Origin: Stachybotrys elegans
Lineage: Eukaryota; Ascomycota; Sordariomycetes; Hypocreales; Stachybotryaceae
Direction: 5' to 3'
Assembly (NCBI GenBank): GCA_020746835.1
Contig: JAGPNK010000010.1
Location: forward strand, 1,674,001-1,738,000
Length of the DNA stretch: 64,000 bases
The notes below the pieces were generated by a model. That model saw nothing but the letters and a program-made list of their open reading frames with translations. It was not told the origin of the DNA and searched no databases. Both the position numbers and the translations under genes were made by a program. This document shows positions 38,711 through 49,114 of this stretch, one piece after another; the stretch's first letter is position 1, and each line of letters begins with the position of its first letter.

Positions 38711-39004
38711 ATGAAACCTAGTCTTTCTTTCATTACCTTCATTGTAACTGCGGCATCGCGTTGTGCCGCTCAGTACCTGGGCTAACCCAAACACCATCTC
38801 AACATGACCCTGGCACAGCTCTCGAGGTACAGCCCTTCAGTGAGCCTCGACTGCAAGCCTCTCGAGAAGATGGTGAGTAGCAACAACCCGTCCTTGACAA
38901 TCCCTGACTGCCAGCACATCTGCCACCTCGCCTATGCCCTTGCCGGTGTCCAGGGCGGCACTCAATGCTGGCGCAGAACATATATGGCACATATCTCAGT
39001 TTAA
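38711..39004 (+). CDS. candidate small secreted cysteine-containing protein (WSC-like motif)
   Basis: The ATG at 38711 opens a convincing signal peptide (MKPSLSFITFIVTAASRCAA). Direct reading stops at a TAA (38783-38785). A 60-nt intron, 38773-38832 (GTACCT, internal GCTAAC, TACAG), removes that stop and restores frame for a 77-aa protein. The mature part has cysteines in the order DCK, DCQHICH and QCW. The stretch LTIPDCQHICH...AGVQGGTQCW resembles the core of WSC domains (Cys-x3-Cys, then AG-x-Q-x-G-x-QCWC), but the last Cys of that core is Arg here. A second perfect donor (GTGAGT, 38873) with a CAG acceptor (38914) could remove another 42 nt in frame. It could equally be a decayed WSC gene. 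The family assignment is tentative. Confidence 0.4.
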
Positions 39005-39065
39005 AGATGCGAATCATTATGGACATGTCCCAGATAACTATCTAGATAGTAATGTAGACGTCATA

Positions 39066-40298
39066 CTACAAAATCAAACGCTTCATGCCGGCCACAAGCT
39101 TGTGCCACTGATCTGCATCATAGTTGTCTGTCCCAATATCATATAGAACATCCGTAGCGTCTGCATCTCCATCCAGCGCCTCATGTGCTAGTTTGCGACA
39201 AATCTCCAGTCGATTCATGGGGTTGAGACTCGCGATCCACACGGCCTCCAAGACGTGTGACTTCTCTGTCAGCATCCAGTCACCTTGATGTTGAAGCGCC
39301 TTGCCCAACTCGTCATTGTAGTAAGCCCGTAAGCGCCCAAGAATCTCGGGAGAATCTTCAGAATCAGCCATCTCGGGCCATCCATACATCAGAGGGTCCC
39401 AGTCTCGTGTGATCCAGCCCGGGTACCTGCAGAATCCCACGAATCTCGGCATGGTTTGAATAAGATCCAAGTCGATAAACCCAGTCACGGTGCCGTGGTC
39501 GTCCACCATGACGTTCTGGGAGTCGAAATCAGGCAACGCCAGGGCGAAGCCAGGCTCGGTGGGAGTATTTGCGAGGCACTCTTGGGCAACTCTCATTATT
39601 CTAGTTTTGGCTTTCTGCCAGACGCTGTCACCAGACTCTAGAACAGTATGCTCTTGGAGATAGTCAGAAGTAGTATTAAAAGGGCCCGAAGCTGTGACGG
39701 CGATTGAACCATCGTCGCCCTCTTTCCAATCGAAGCAAGGACCAATGACTGCTTGATCACCCTCAGATCCCACGATGGACCCAATCTTATTGAACGACAA
39801 ACTGGATAACCGCGCCATGTTTTGGGCGACACTCTTTAATATGTTGAAACGTAGCTGTTCCCGGGGCATCACCCCAGTACCCTCAAACCAGACCGTGGAT
39901 ACATTCCTTCCTGGAACAAAGGCCATGCAGATATATGGCGCACCAATCTCATTCATGCATGAGGTGTCCATGGCCAGTATTTCTGGCACGGGAAGTTCCG
40001 TCTTGTGCCGGAGCAGGCGCACAGTGGCGACATAAGCCTCCATTGACTGTGAAGTTTCTGTTGTGCGGCCTACGCCCCATCCTGTGGCAGGAATGCGAAC
40101 GACAATCTTAACAGAGCATTCCAGCTCAACGATGTGAACAATGTTGTAAGAGCCACCGAGCGTCGCAATGACCCTGCCGCCCGATTGGGGATGGCCGAGA
40201 GCTTGCCGTGATATCCTAGCAGCCAAAGCAACTAACGACGGCGTTGGAATGTCCACAAGCGAGCCAAAAACATCGCGGTCTAGGCCTTCGTTGTCCAT
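39066..40298 (-). CDS. APH-family small-molecule kinase (aminoglycoside phosphotransferase-like)
   Basis: Single exon, 410 aa, ATG at 40298. It has the protein-kinase-like APH fold: a glycine-rich loop LGGSYNIVH (about 48-55), a following Lys64 in SVKIVVRIP, a hinge-like region ICMAFVPG (123-130), the catalytic block LPDFDSQN (Asp257, Asn262) and the metal-binding IDLD (275-278). The His usually found in the HxD motif is replaced, but the Asp and Asn needed for chemistry are present, so activity is plausible. Family members phosphorylate hydroxyls of antibiotics, choline, sugars or other metabolites; the substrate cannot be read from sequence. No signal peptide, so cytosolic. It is transcribed divergently from the glycosyltransferase across an 800-bp spacer, which suggests possible co-regulation. 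Confidence 0.85.
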   Translation of the reverse strand: MDNEGLDRDVFGSLVDIPTPSLVALAARISRQALGHPQSGGRVIATLGGSYNIVHIVELECSVKIVVRIPATGWGVGRTTETSQSMEAYVATVRLLRHKTELPVPEILAMDTSCMNEIGAPYICMAFVPGRNVSTVWFEGTGVMPREQLRFNILKSVAQNMARLSSLSFNKIGSIVGSEGDQAVIGPCFDWKEGDDGSIAVTASGPFNTTSDYLQEHTVLESGDSVWQKAKTRIMRVAQECLANTPTEPGFALALPDFDSQNVMVDDHGTVTGFIDLDLIQTMPRFVGFCRYPGWITRDWDPLMYGWPEMADSEDSPEILGRLRAYYNDELGKALQHQGDWMLTEKSHVLEAVWIASLNPMNRLEICRKLAHEALDGDADATDVLYDIGTDNYDADQWHKLVAGMKRLIL

Positions 40299-41098
40299 GA
40301 GCGAGCGCCAAATTGTCTGGGCAGAAATATGGTCAGGTGGGTGGACGGGAAAAGATAGAATGAGGGATTTTCCTCCTAAAATGTCTAGCCAACTTCTGAG
40401 CAGTGCTGCCAGCCTGTTCTGTTGATGTGTTGGATTGGAAGGGCGGGACGCGTCTTGTCTCGGAGCCCCTGATGACCAGATGATGGAATCATGCCAACTA
40501 TTAAGTTTAGAGCATACCTAGCTCGCCGGATGCGACAATCCTTGCATACCTCTTTTCCTTATCAAACTCAGTATATCAAGGCCCTATGCCGTCTGCAGCA
40601 TCTCGACCAGTTTGAGCACGAGTCGAAAGGGTTAGATGGAATCAACCAACGAAAAGACGCCCCGACAATACGTCTGTGGCTTTCACAATTTTTTCTCAAA
40701 TGATAGCTATTCACGGTTGCTGCTTGTGACGCTCGGGCAATGCCTTGGCTGTCTACTCCCCGGACACGACCTGAAGAAGACAAGTCCGACCAAATCGTAT
40801 TCTACATTGGTTAGGTGCTTAGAAAACAAAGATGAATAATTTGATTCGATGCTGTTTCCTTATCATTTCTGAGTCACATTAATTTCCCGGCGTGGTATTG
40901 GAGAGTCAATGTCCCAGACCACCACCAACCAACCCCCTTGACTAGGTCCCAACAATCTGAATAATTCCATACCGGAGAGCTTTCTAGTATAAGACCTTGA
41001 AGCTTGGCCCCCCAACATCCGCTCCAACCAGCTCGCCAATTCAACACAAGCAAGTCGATCCTGCCCTCCTCCAACCAGACTCTTCATCTATTGGAACA
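40299..41098. promoter_or_regulatory. bidirectional promoter region, kinase / glycosyltransferase
   Basis: Eight hundred bases between divergent start codons. A TATA-like element faces the glycosyltransferase at 40988-40993. The frame upstream of the glycosyltransferase ATG is open to 40997 but lacks an ATG and is best read as leader. No coding sequence was seen in the rest. Confidence 0.45.
40988..40993 (+). promoter_or_regulatory. TATA-like element of the glycosyltransferase gene
   Basis: TATAAG lies 106-111 bases upstream of the ATG at 41099 and would give a leader of roughly 75-85 bases. Confidence 0.35.
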
Positions 41099-42493
41099 AT
41101 GGCTATCAACGTCGAACCAGCTGGCTCAGAAGCAAAGAAGTCTGGCAATGCTTACCGCAAGCCTCGCCTGCTCTTCTGCGCCAATCCTGCTTCCGGTCAC
41201 GCTGGCCCGGTCCTTCGCGTTGCCTCAGAACTGGCTGCCCTCGGCTTCGACATCACCTTTCTTACCGGGAAAGACTTCCACGGAGCAATTACCAAGTTTG
41301 GAGGAAGGCCCCTTCTCATCGATGACATAGCCCCTGAAGTCATGGCGGAGTATCAAAAAATGCCCGCCGGAATGGAAAAAATGATGTATGGGATGGAACG
41401 CTTCTTCGTCAGGTCTGCAGGGGAGCATGCCAACAAAGTGTACAATGCCCTCGAGATGATGAACGATGAGGATCCCAACTGGCCCATTGTCATCGTCAAC
41501 GAGACCAGCTTCACTAGCACCCACCCTCTCTACCTGGGTGCTCCCCCCCCAAAGGGTATGGCAACACGACCTCCTATACTCGGCCTTCACATCATCCCCT
41601 ACATTGCTACCAGTCGAGACACTTTCCCGTTTGGCATGGGCCTCGCGCCTGACACGACCGAGGAGGGCCGCGCCAAGATGCAGGGCGCCAGAGAGCTTAC
41701 CAAGAATGGTCCTTTCGGAGCACTGGTTGGTATCCAGGCGGAGGTTATGCAGAAACTCGGAGCCGTCAACTACAAGCCGTATGATTCTATATTCGACACA
41801 TGGGTCCTCTCCCACGACACCGTACTTCACATGGTCCCTCCTAGCGCTGAGTACACAATGTCGGATGTTCCTGAGAAGTTCCGTTTCGCAGGCACACCCC
41901 TCCCTGCAGCTGTGAAGGGGGACGTTTCGTACCCTGAGTTCTGGGACGAAGTGACGAGTGGTAAGAAGAAGGTTGTTTTGGCCGTGCAGGGCACTGTCTC
42001 AACCGACTACAACCAAATCATCCTGCCGACCATCACGGGACTGGCCAAGCGTGACGACCTCTTAGTCGTCAGTATTCTTGGCATCCGAGGTGCCACTCTC
42101 CCAGCAGACTTTGCGTTACCAGCCAACACCCGTGTTATCGACTATTTTTCCTATGACCTAATTCTCCCCTACACATCGGTGATGGTCTTCAACGCTGGCT
42201 ATGGTGGCTTCATTCACGGCGTTGTCCATGGTGTGCCTATGGTCATGGCTGGCGCAAACGAGGACAAGCCCGACGTGGCCATGCGTGGTGAGTGGGCTGG
42301 TGTTGGTGTCAACTTGCGAACTGGAGACCCGACTCCAGGGCAGTTGGCGGAAGGTGTGCGTGAGATTCTCGGAAACCCAAAGTATAAGCAGAGGGCAATG
42401 GCCATCAAGAAGGAGAACGAGGAGATGAATGCCATCAAGGTGGTTGAGAAGGCCATCTATGACTTGGCAGGCATGCAGGCACTCGCTGCATAG
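41099..42493 (+). CDS. GT1-family UDP-glycosyltransferase (MGT/UGT type)
   Basis: Single exon, 464 aa from the ATG at 41099. The N-terminal Rossmann half starts with RLLFCANPASGHAGPVLRVA, where His34 is the expected catalytic base. The C-terminal sugar-donor half has VVLAVQGTVST, then VIDYFSYDLILPYTSVMVFN and the signature-like NAGYGGFIHGVVHGVPMV...NEDKPD at about 365-392. The NEDK part replaces the usual DQ end of the UGT signature. Proteins of this family transfer glucose or another sugar from a UDP-sugar to small hydrophobic acceptors such as phenolics, polyketides or drugs, mostly in the cytosol. It has no sterol-glucosyltransferase PH/GRAM domains. It is the first of three plus-strand genes; the acetyltransferase starts 456 bases downstream. 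Acceptor unknown. Confidence 0.9.
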   Translation: MAINVEPAGSEAKKSGNAYRKPRLLFCANPASGHAGPVLRVASELAALGFDITFLTGKDFHGAITKFGGRPLLIDDIAPEVMAEYQKMPAGMEKMMYGMERFFVRSAGEHANKVYNALEMMNDEDPNWPIVIVNETSFTSTHPLYLGAPPPKGMATRPPILGLHIIPYIATSRDTFPFGMGLAPDTTEEGRAKMQGARELTKNGPFGALVGIQAEVMQKLGAVNYKPYDSIFDTWVLSHDTVLHMVPPSAEYTMSDVPEKFRFAGTPLPAAVKGDVSYPEFWDEVTSGKKKVVLAVQGTVSTDYNQIILPTITGLAKRDDLLVVSILGIRGATLPADFALPANTRVIDYFSYDLILPYTSVMVFNAGYGGFIHGVVHGVPMVMAGANEDKPDVAMRGEWAGVGVNLRTGDPTPGQLAEGVREILGNPKYKQRAMAIKKENEEMNAIKVVEKAIYDLAGMQALAA

Positions 42494-42949
42494 ACAAATT
42501 CCCAAATGAGGACGAGGTGATGTCTCCTAGCATAACAAATTTAATTATTACAACCAGATCAGCTAATAGCCTAATACCACCCGGCGAATACAATGTGTGG
42601 GAATAACGACTCATGACCTTTTTCAATATGCCAACTCCTTGCTTCCTGTTTTTGCAAGTTCCCACATCCGGGACATAGAACTTCTTGGAGCATGATCCTC
42701 ATAACGTTATACATGTTTGGCCAGGATGCTGCTTATTACAGGCTTACTCTCAACCTGCTGCATCGTTGAGTTACAAGTGGGTAGAAGGATCTCGATGCCG
42801 TTATCGCGGCATAATACTCGGGCCGAGTCGTGGGCATGCGTTTGGGTAACTAACAAGCTGTCCAAACGAACCGGATGAACTAGGATAATACCCTTTTGAC
42901 CGCCTTTTACCACTCAACTGTGCAGACATAGTCGCAAGAGCCAGGCAAA
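42494..42949. other. intergenic spacer, GT1 / acetyltransferase
   Basis: 456 bases between two plus-strand genes, containing the 3' end of the glycosyltransferase transcript and the promoter of the acetyltransferase. No clear element was identified. Confidence 0.5.
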
Positions 42950-43714
42950 ATGTTGGAAAACATTGATGAGGAAGAGAATCTCGCCAAGATGCAGGCAGGG
43001 GAGTTGTATTATTGCTTTACCCCTCAGCTTGTCGCCGCCCGCCAGAGGTGTAGCCGCGCGACTAGAAAGCTGAACAACGCCGACGAATTAACTCGCCGAC
43101 AGATTGCTGAGATTTGGAAAGAGTAGGGTTCGGCTTCGTAATGAGCCGATCTACTCCTGAGAGGCAATGTTCGCTGACTTTGCTTAGGATCACCAATGAC
43201 AGTCGTCCCCTTCCTCCCCCGGGAGCAAATGACGCAGAAGAAGACGCCGTCTTGCACGAATACCCGTGGATTGAACCTCCCATGAGACTCGACTATGGAA
43301 TCAACGTCAAAGTCGGCAGCAACGTCTTCATCAACCACAACTGCGTCATGATTGACACAAGCCCAATCACCATTGGTTCTAGGACGCTGTTTGGGCCCAA
43401 TGTCCACGTCTACAGCGGAGGTCACCCGACGGACCCCGAAGTGCGAAACGGAACCCTTGGGCCGGAATTCGGAAAGCCAGTCTCGATTGGCGAAGACTGC
43501 TGGATTGGAGGCAACGTCACAATCTTGCCTGGTGTTACCATTGGCAAGGGGTGCACGGTGGGAGCCGCCAGTGTTGTGACCAAGGTAGGAGGTTGGTGAT
43601 ATCATGGTGCGCAGTTACTGACATGATTTCTAGGATGTGCCTCCTTATCATGTCGTTGCTGGAAATCCCGCCAGGATTATCAGGAAGCTTCAACCAAAAA
43701 CGGAATCTGGTTGA
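42950..43714 (+). CDS. maltose/NodL-type hexapeptide-repeat O-acetyltransferase
   Basis: Three exons: 42950-43122, 43188-43584 and 43634-43714, with introns of 65 and 49 nt (GTAGGG...CTTAG and GTAGGA...TCTAG). The product is 216 aa. The N-terminal ~58 residues form the Mac (maltose acetyltransferase) helical segment (KMQAGELYYCFTPQLVAAR...). Then comes a left-handed beta-helix of hexapeptide repeats (INVKVGSNVFINHNCVMID...ITIGSRTLFGPNVHVYSGGHPTD...). His137 in the YSGGHP motif is the catalytic His. The end, DVPPYHVVAGNPARIIRKL, is the classic family C-terminus and confirms the third exon. The enzyme moves acetyl from acetyl-CoA to a sugar hydroxyl; related enzymes act on maltose, glucose, galactosides and Nod factors. 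Cytosolic. Its position right after a glycosyltransferase suggests acetylation of a glycoside, which is inference. Confidence 0.9.
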
Positions 43715-44115
43715 CGCCGTCATTGACTGCGCCTGTTTGGAGGATCAGTACAAAGATGCTTGTCACTGTTTCTTGGTTCCAACTGGATAACTTGGCTTCG
43801 TAGTGCGTCCAGATTTAGATGGGATGCGTGGAACAGGCCTGATTCGCCCGTGTCTAGAGTGTGTTTGTGTAATTGCCAGCTATTATACAGTCACGCAGCG
43901 TCTCTGTCAAACGTTCAAGTCTTCAAAGTGAATCCAGGCTTGGCAGCATGAACACGGGGGAAACCGTCTATATTTAGGGTTCACTTGGAAATTAAGGCGA
44001 CAAGGCCTTTGAGTGGGACTCAACATCGATCCTTGCCTGTTTACTCCATAAATTAAACGAGATTCTGTCGCAATTCCTCGAACCTCCTTTTATCACCACT
44101 GGGCGTAGCAGGACA
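43715..44115. other. intergenic spacer, acetyltransferase / GPI protein
   Basis: 400 bases with no coding potential; the promoter of the downstream gene must lie here. A TATATTTA-like sequence is present near 43970. Confidence 0.4.
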
Positions 44116-44987
44116 ATGATGGGCTGGTCGTTGGCAGCCGTCCTGGCTGCTGTAGCACCTTTGTCTGTCATCGCTACAGGTGCGACAAATCTGATTGAGC
44201 CAAGGGGAGAGGACAGCCAAATAATACAAGTGGAGAGCTACGTCAAGGCAGGACTTGAAACAACCTGGGAACTGCACCTCGGTAACCGCAATTTCTCGCG
44301 AGATGGCGCCCGATACCTCAGCATCGTGCTGGCCGCCAGTCCAGGAGAAGAACAGGAGGGCGGCTATTATATCGGATACAATTACTGTGAGTCCCCTAAA
44401 ACAACATGCCTCTGTTTCGACTTACGTTGACTCCCATTTCAGGCGTGCTCTCGCCTTGCATTCATCTCAACGTCACCAGCGTTGCCTTAGCGATCCCTGA
44501 AGATGCCTTTCCTACGGACTCACTGTTCGCCCACGTGTCCCTCTGGGACGAGCTCGGCAGGTATCAAAGCTTGGCAGTGGGAAACGACACGGTGGTTACC
44601 GTGTACGACGCCGAGGGCAACTACTCCCCATACGAAAGGAGTTGGGGCTGGCCAGTGATGAGCTCCAGGATACCGTGCGAAAAGGTGGCTTGCGCACGAG
44701 GATGCCTGATCGATAATTATGCCGCGGAGACAAGCCAAGAAACCCGAGAACAAAGGATCAACTACGAGCGTTGTTTGGACACGAAATGCGACTGGACACG
44801 AGGAGAAAATCTGCTTTCTATGGACCCAGATGCCGGATGTATCACGACCAACTCGAGAGCACCGCCTCCGCCTCCGGAGCCGGAGCAATCGCAGTTTGAC
44901 GGCGGGACGGGAGGCCTGGAGATACCGAGGAGATGGCTAAGCGTGTGCGTCATGGCAGCATTTGCTTGCTCTGTGTTACTCCCGTAG
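44116..44987 (+). CDS. secreted, probably GPI-anchored protein of unknown family
   Basis: Two exons: 44116-44386 and 44443-44987, with a 56-nt intron (GTGAGT...TTCAG). The product is 271 aa. It starts with a hydrophobic signal peptide of about 21 residues (MMGWSLAAVLAAVAPLSVIA). It ends with a small-residue stretch (FDGGTGG), a short spacer and a hydrophobic tail (WLSVCVMAAFACSVLLP), the layout of a GPI-attachment signal. Four N-glycosylation sequons are visible (NFS, NVT, NDT, NYS). Cysteines cluster in the C-terminal half (CEKVACARGC, CLDTKC, GC), indicating a disulfide-rich extracellular domain. A PPPPPEPE linker precedes the anchor. Splicing gives Y-N-Y-C-V-L-S-P-C. I do not recognise the family. 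Cell-surface location is a good inference; function is unknown. Confidence 0.75.
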
Positions 44988-46205
44988 ATCAATATCTCAA
45001 GATAAGAAGTAACAATTAACGGAGCTTCAGCTCAGTGATCAATATATCCGGACCCTCCAAGTGCCGGGCAGTGCCAGCTGCCTCCTTGAAACTATGGTTG
45101 TAGCTATAGACAAGGCGTAGCCAATCTCTGAGCGTATAGAAGAACAACATGCTCATCCCCATAACCTCGACACTCATTTTGAAATCCACAACTGCTGTGT
45201 GCCCCTGCTGCTGTTACGTCAAACTAATAACTCCCAAGCTGTTGACTAGGGCATCTTCGGGTAAACAGAAACCCCCAGCCCAACCTAGATACATCCCACC
45301 ACTTGTTGCTGATATGCCCCGCCGGTGTTGCTAAGAAGCCAAGGATTTCTTCAGTGAAGGTGCCGGTCTTGTCGGCTCGTCCATGAACCGAACATCCGCT
45401 CTCGGGGTGACAGGAGCACCAAGATAGTAGTCTTGAAAACTGAAGATATAGATTCATCCATTGACACCGGCATCGCCGCAGTCACAAGCTTTTCTCAATC
45501 GAGTGTATTTTCTAACCAATTGTTATCTATTGATCTGATATCGTCTTTATCGTCAGAGGGGCCTCCTTGAAGTCACTGGTCGGTATCCCATTGGGGCACA
45601 CGAACGGGAAATCCCACATATCGGTTCATCCATAATGTCATAATGCTCGCGCAATGAGTTCCGAAGTACCGTGGAAAGATGGGAGAGTTGCTTCTTGACA
45701 GACCTGGATGAGAGGGAGGCCTCATCAGCATCCGAACCCCTGGAAGGTATGAAGGTTGATACTCATTTTCCCATACCATCATTGTTTGGAACTCCATACA
45801 CCATCGACATACATTCTGTAAGAAATAGCTATTCGCACCAAATAGGGTTCCAACCATGTTTTAGTGAGGCTTCAACGTCCAGCTAGCATATCGAGTTTGA
45901 GCATGAAGAGTACTGTGTAATTTCCGCGCCCGTCGCATAGTGCGGCTGTGATACCGGCTACGACATGAATCCTCCAGTCCACTAAGAGGACGTTTGCACG
46001 GCTTATCAGACAAGCTGGTCCAAGACATTCCGCCAAGGAGCGAAATCCTGTGCAGCAGAAGGGGCATTTGGGCCCGTGGTATTGCGAATATCCTCCCATG
46101 GTAGTGATGGGCATTGCCATCTCAGCCCAGCATCATTCCCTGAGCCGACTGGCCCTGATACTTTCTGAGGGAATGGAATTATCCAGTGGCCAAGAAATCC
46201 GCTCT

Positions 46206-46221
46206 GAAAAAAAAAAAAAAA
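46206..46221. repeat. A16 homopolymer
   Basis: Sixteen A in non-coding DNA. An isolated A run could be the tail of an old retrocopy, but no matching element was recognised next to it. Confidence 0.7.
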
Positions 46222-47347
46222 AGCAGAACCACGTCTGCTGCCTCAAAATAATACTCGTGCTTCATAGCGATGGTCTCTCTGTGTCCGGGAACCACCTCCT
46301 CAGAATCAACGAGCACTGGCAGTGTTTTTTTCGGCATAAAGGAACTCTTCTTGAGACCTTCTGTGCCGTAACGCTACTAGTCACCTGTTGCTTGCTGCAC
46401 GACTGAGCCGGCAGTTTCACCGAAACGCAGGTGCTGGTCGAGATGGCAAGAATATATACATCCTGCCAAGTCGGCCGTCCTCGGATACGATTACGTTCAG
46501 AGGTTTCAAAGGGGTGTGCACGCTGGTCTACCATTAACTACACACATCTGACAAGACTTGCGTCTTGACTAACACATCTCCAATGTCGGGATACAATGGG
46601 AGTTCCTCGGGGTAGAGTCGGGGTCTGTTGTATTGTCCACTCGACAGGAAGAGGGTTGATTGATGGATGCAAGGGCTTACACAGCCTATCTCATTCGTAT
46701 CGCTATGATGATAAAGCGCAGCTTCTTGTGTTGTATCGGAGATCTTGGCATATTGATGACGTTTGCTGGCGACGAGACCAACGTCGGCTCTCAAGCATCC
46801 CAGATACGAATGGATGTTTCAGCCAGGTGTGCACAGGGCCGCTTAGCCGGAAAGAACGGGCATCTGGCATCTGTGGGGGGCAACGATTGGACAGAGGCGG
46901 CAGTCATATTTCGCCATGCTATGGCAACGGGGCAACTGATGCTCCGTCAAGTGAAGCAAGTATTCCGTATGCAAGCAAAAGACAGATGCCGGAGTAGTCG
47001 CAGATGCCGCGGGGAAAAGTCGGAGGTGGACAAGGCTAGATAGAATGGTTACCGGCAAGCCCCGCATGGAGTGGATGGCATATCAATCTGTGCAGCTAGG
47101 TATGTAGGAGGTACGGGACGGGTGAGATGGATGGATGGATGGATGACTTGGCGGACAAGGGGTTTATCTGGATGCAGTCGATGTCTTGGATGAGTATTTG
47201 GAATTGGTAGGTGGGATGTATGAGCAAGTGGTGGTGTGGCATGCTGAGACAAAAATAGCCGACAGATGGATAGCGGCAGATGGATAAGGGTACATGAAGA
47301 GGGCGGCGAGATGCTAGATGGACAAGCTGGATGATGGATGATGGATG

Positions 47348-47438
47348 ATGGATGGATGGATGGATGGATGGATGGATGGATGGATGGATGGATGGATGGA
47401 TGGATGGATGGATGGATGGATGGATGGATGGATGGATG
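47348..47438. repeat. ATGG tetranucleotide microsatellite
   Basis: About 22-23 uninterrupted ATGG units, flanked on both sides by degenerate ATGATGG and GGGTGG units; a shorter array of the same unit lies at 47128-47144. On the minus strand the array reads through as His-Pro-Ser-Ile repeats, which makes long but spurious open frames. Confidence 0.95.
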
Positions 47439-49079
47439 GGTGGGTGGGAGGGAGGGAGATGTTTGATGGATGATGATGGATGATGGATGACAGGGTGCAA
47501 GGAGGAAAGAATGAGGATGAGGACTACGAGGTGCCACGAACCGCATTCGTCTTGGGCGCCTGGGCCTTGGATGCCGTCCGATCCGTAGCCCGAGGATTCG
47601 ATTGGGCGACTCAGGTCAGACTTATGGCAGACGGGCTGCCGTGTGCCGGCTGGGCCCGAGACGGCCAAGTGCTGATCGCACCAAGACCCTTGCTGGAAAA
47701 AAAAGAGGTACAGTGTACAACACCAGGAATTGCGGGAGGTTGTGTCTGCTGTCAGATTCCTCGAGCAATCATCTTGTTGTTCCTGGCCTAGAAGCCTTTT
47801 ATTATCGTTAGACTGGAATATATGGGAGAGCTCATCAAGCGTAAAGGCGCCAGCACGTCGTCTCCTACTTATCTACTCCTTTATTCATGACAGAGGCACT
47901 TGTCGGAGTTGCTGGTACCTTGCTGGACGCGTATGTGTGCCACCCCCTGGCCGGTTGGCCTCTGTACGACCTATGTATGTACTGCGCAAGAGATACATTG
48001 CTGTATCTATCGCTCGGCAGATTGCAGCGCGACCAATCGGGTTGTGGAGAGATTGTCATCGACTGTGATTGTCGGGAGATACCTCTTGACTCGGTCAATG
48101 CAAATGGACATGTCCTTCTTGTTGTTAGTGTGCGCTGGCGCATCACCATGGCCGAAACCCTCCTGCCTGTGCCGCCATTCCGGTTCAAGTACCGTCTACC
48201 TGGTGCTACCACTCGAGGTACCTGGTCGCGGTGGTCAGCCCTCGCACTCAACCTGTCTTTTGGCAAAGTCCTCGAGCAGAGGCCCAGAGGACTCTCATAC
48301 TTGGGGTGGGTTATCAGACAGCCACCAGCGGCGTCCAGATTCACGATGCAGGGCCTGGTGCCGACCAGCCGTCATCGTGTGACTTTTACGGCTCCCTGCC
48401 TCCCTGCCTGCTGCAAAGCAAGTCTCCCGCTTGTGGGTTTTATGTATGTAGTCGCTCGTCTTGGCGCAGTTGACGTCTCGTTGCCATTGCCATTGCCGTC
48501 GCCTCTATCCTCGTCCCTCCATGCCTCGTGGACAGGCCAAGCCCACACCCTGCATTCCCTGTCGTCGCTTGGCGTCTGGCACGTCTGATGCAATGCCGTC
48601 GGCCCAGCTCAGGACCCTCACGTCGTGGTGCCATTGAGAGCATTACCTACCAGGTAGGTATTTGGCTGATGGAAACATAGAGGTACTTGGTATCAGCAGC
48701 TGCCCAATGCGCGGCTATAATCAGAAGAGAGAAAAAAAGAAGAAGAAAAAAGTGCAAGAGGAAAAGGTAGACGGGACCTCTCTCCAGGCAGCTGCCTCAT
48801 ACATGCGCGGGTTCCTTGTACTTGGAGTGCTTCCTCTCTGCGAGGTACGGCTTCTCCGAACTAGTCCGCACTGGACTGGACGCCATGTACTTGGTTAGGT
48901 ACCTACCTCAGTGGCCGCCGGCACTGTAAACCGAGTCGAGACCCACTCTGTGCAGCCTGTTCCCGCATCTACAGGGCTTTGGGCGCCTGAAGAAGAGGCA
49001 ATTTACAGGCGGGTGAGCAGCATCTGCTGCCCACTTCCGCTTTTCTCTTCTCGGAACCCCCCCTCCCTTCCGGGTTCCT

Positions 49080-49114
49080 TCCAGGTTCCTTCCAGGTTCT
49101 TTCCTTCTCCTTGG
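49080..49114 (+). repeat. GGTTCCTTCCA short tandem repeat in the OPT upstream region
   Basis: Three imperfect copies of an 11-bp pyrimidine-rich unit, about 490 bases upstream of the OPT start codon. It may be part of the promoter or leader. Confidence 0.6.

Noticed and set aside
46206..46221. A16 run as the tail of a retroposon
   Set aside because: No element body, target-site duplication or reverse-transcriptase fragment was recognised next to it.
47049..47668. Long minus-strand frames rich in His-Pro-Ser-Ile
   Set aside because: They are produced by the ATGG microsatellite and have no coding character outside it.
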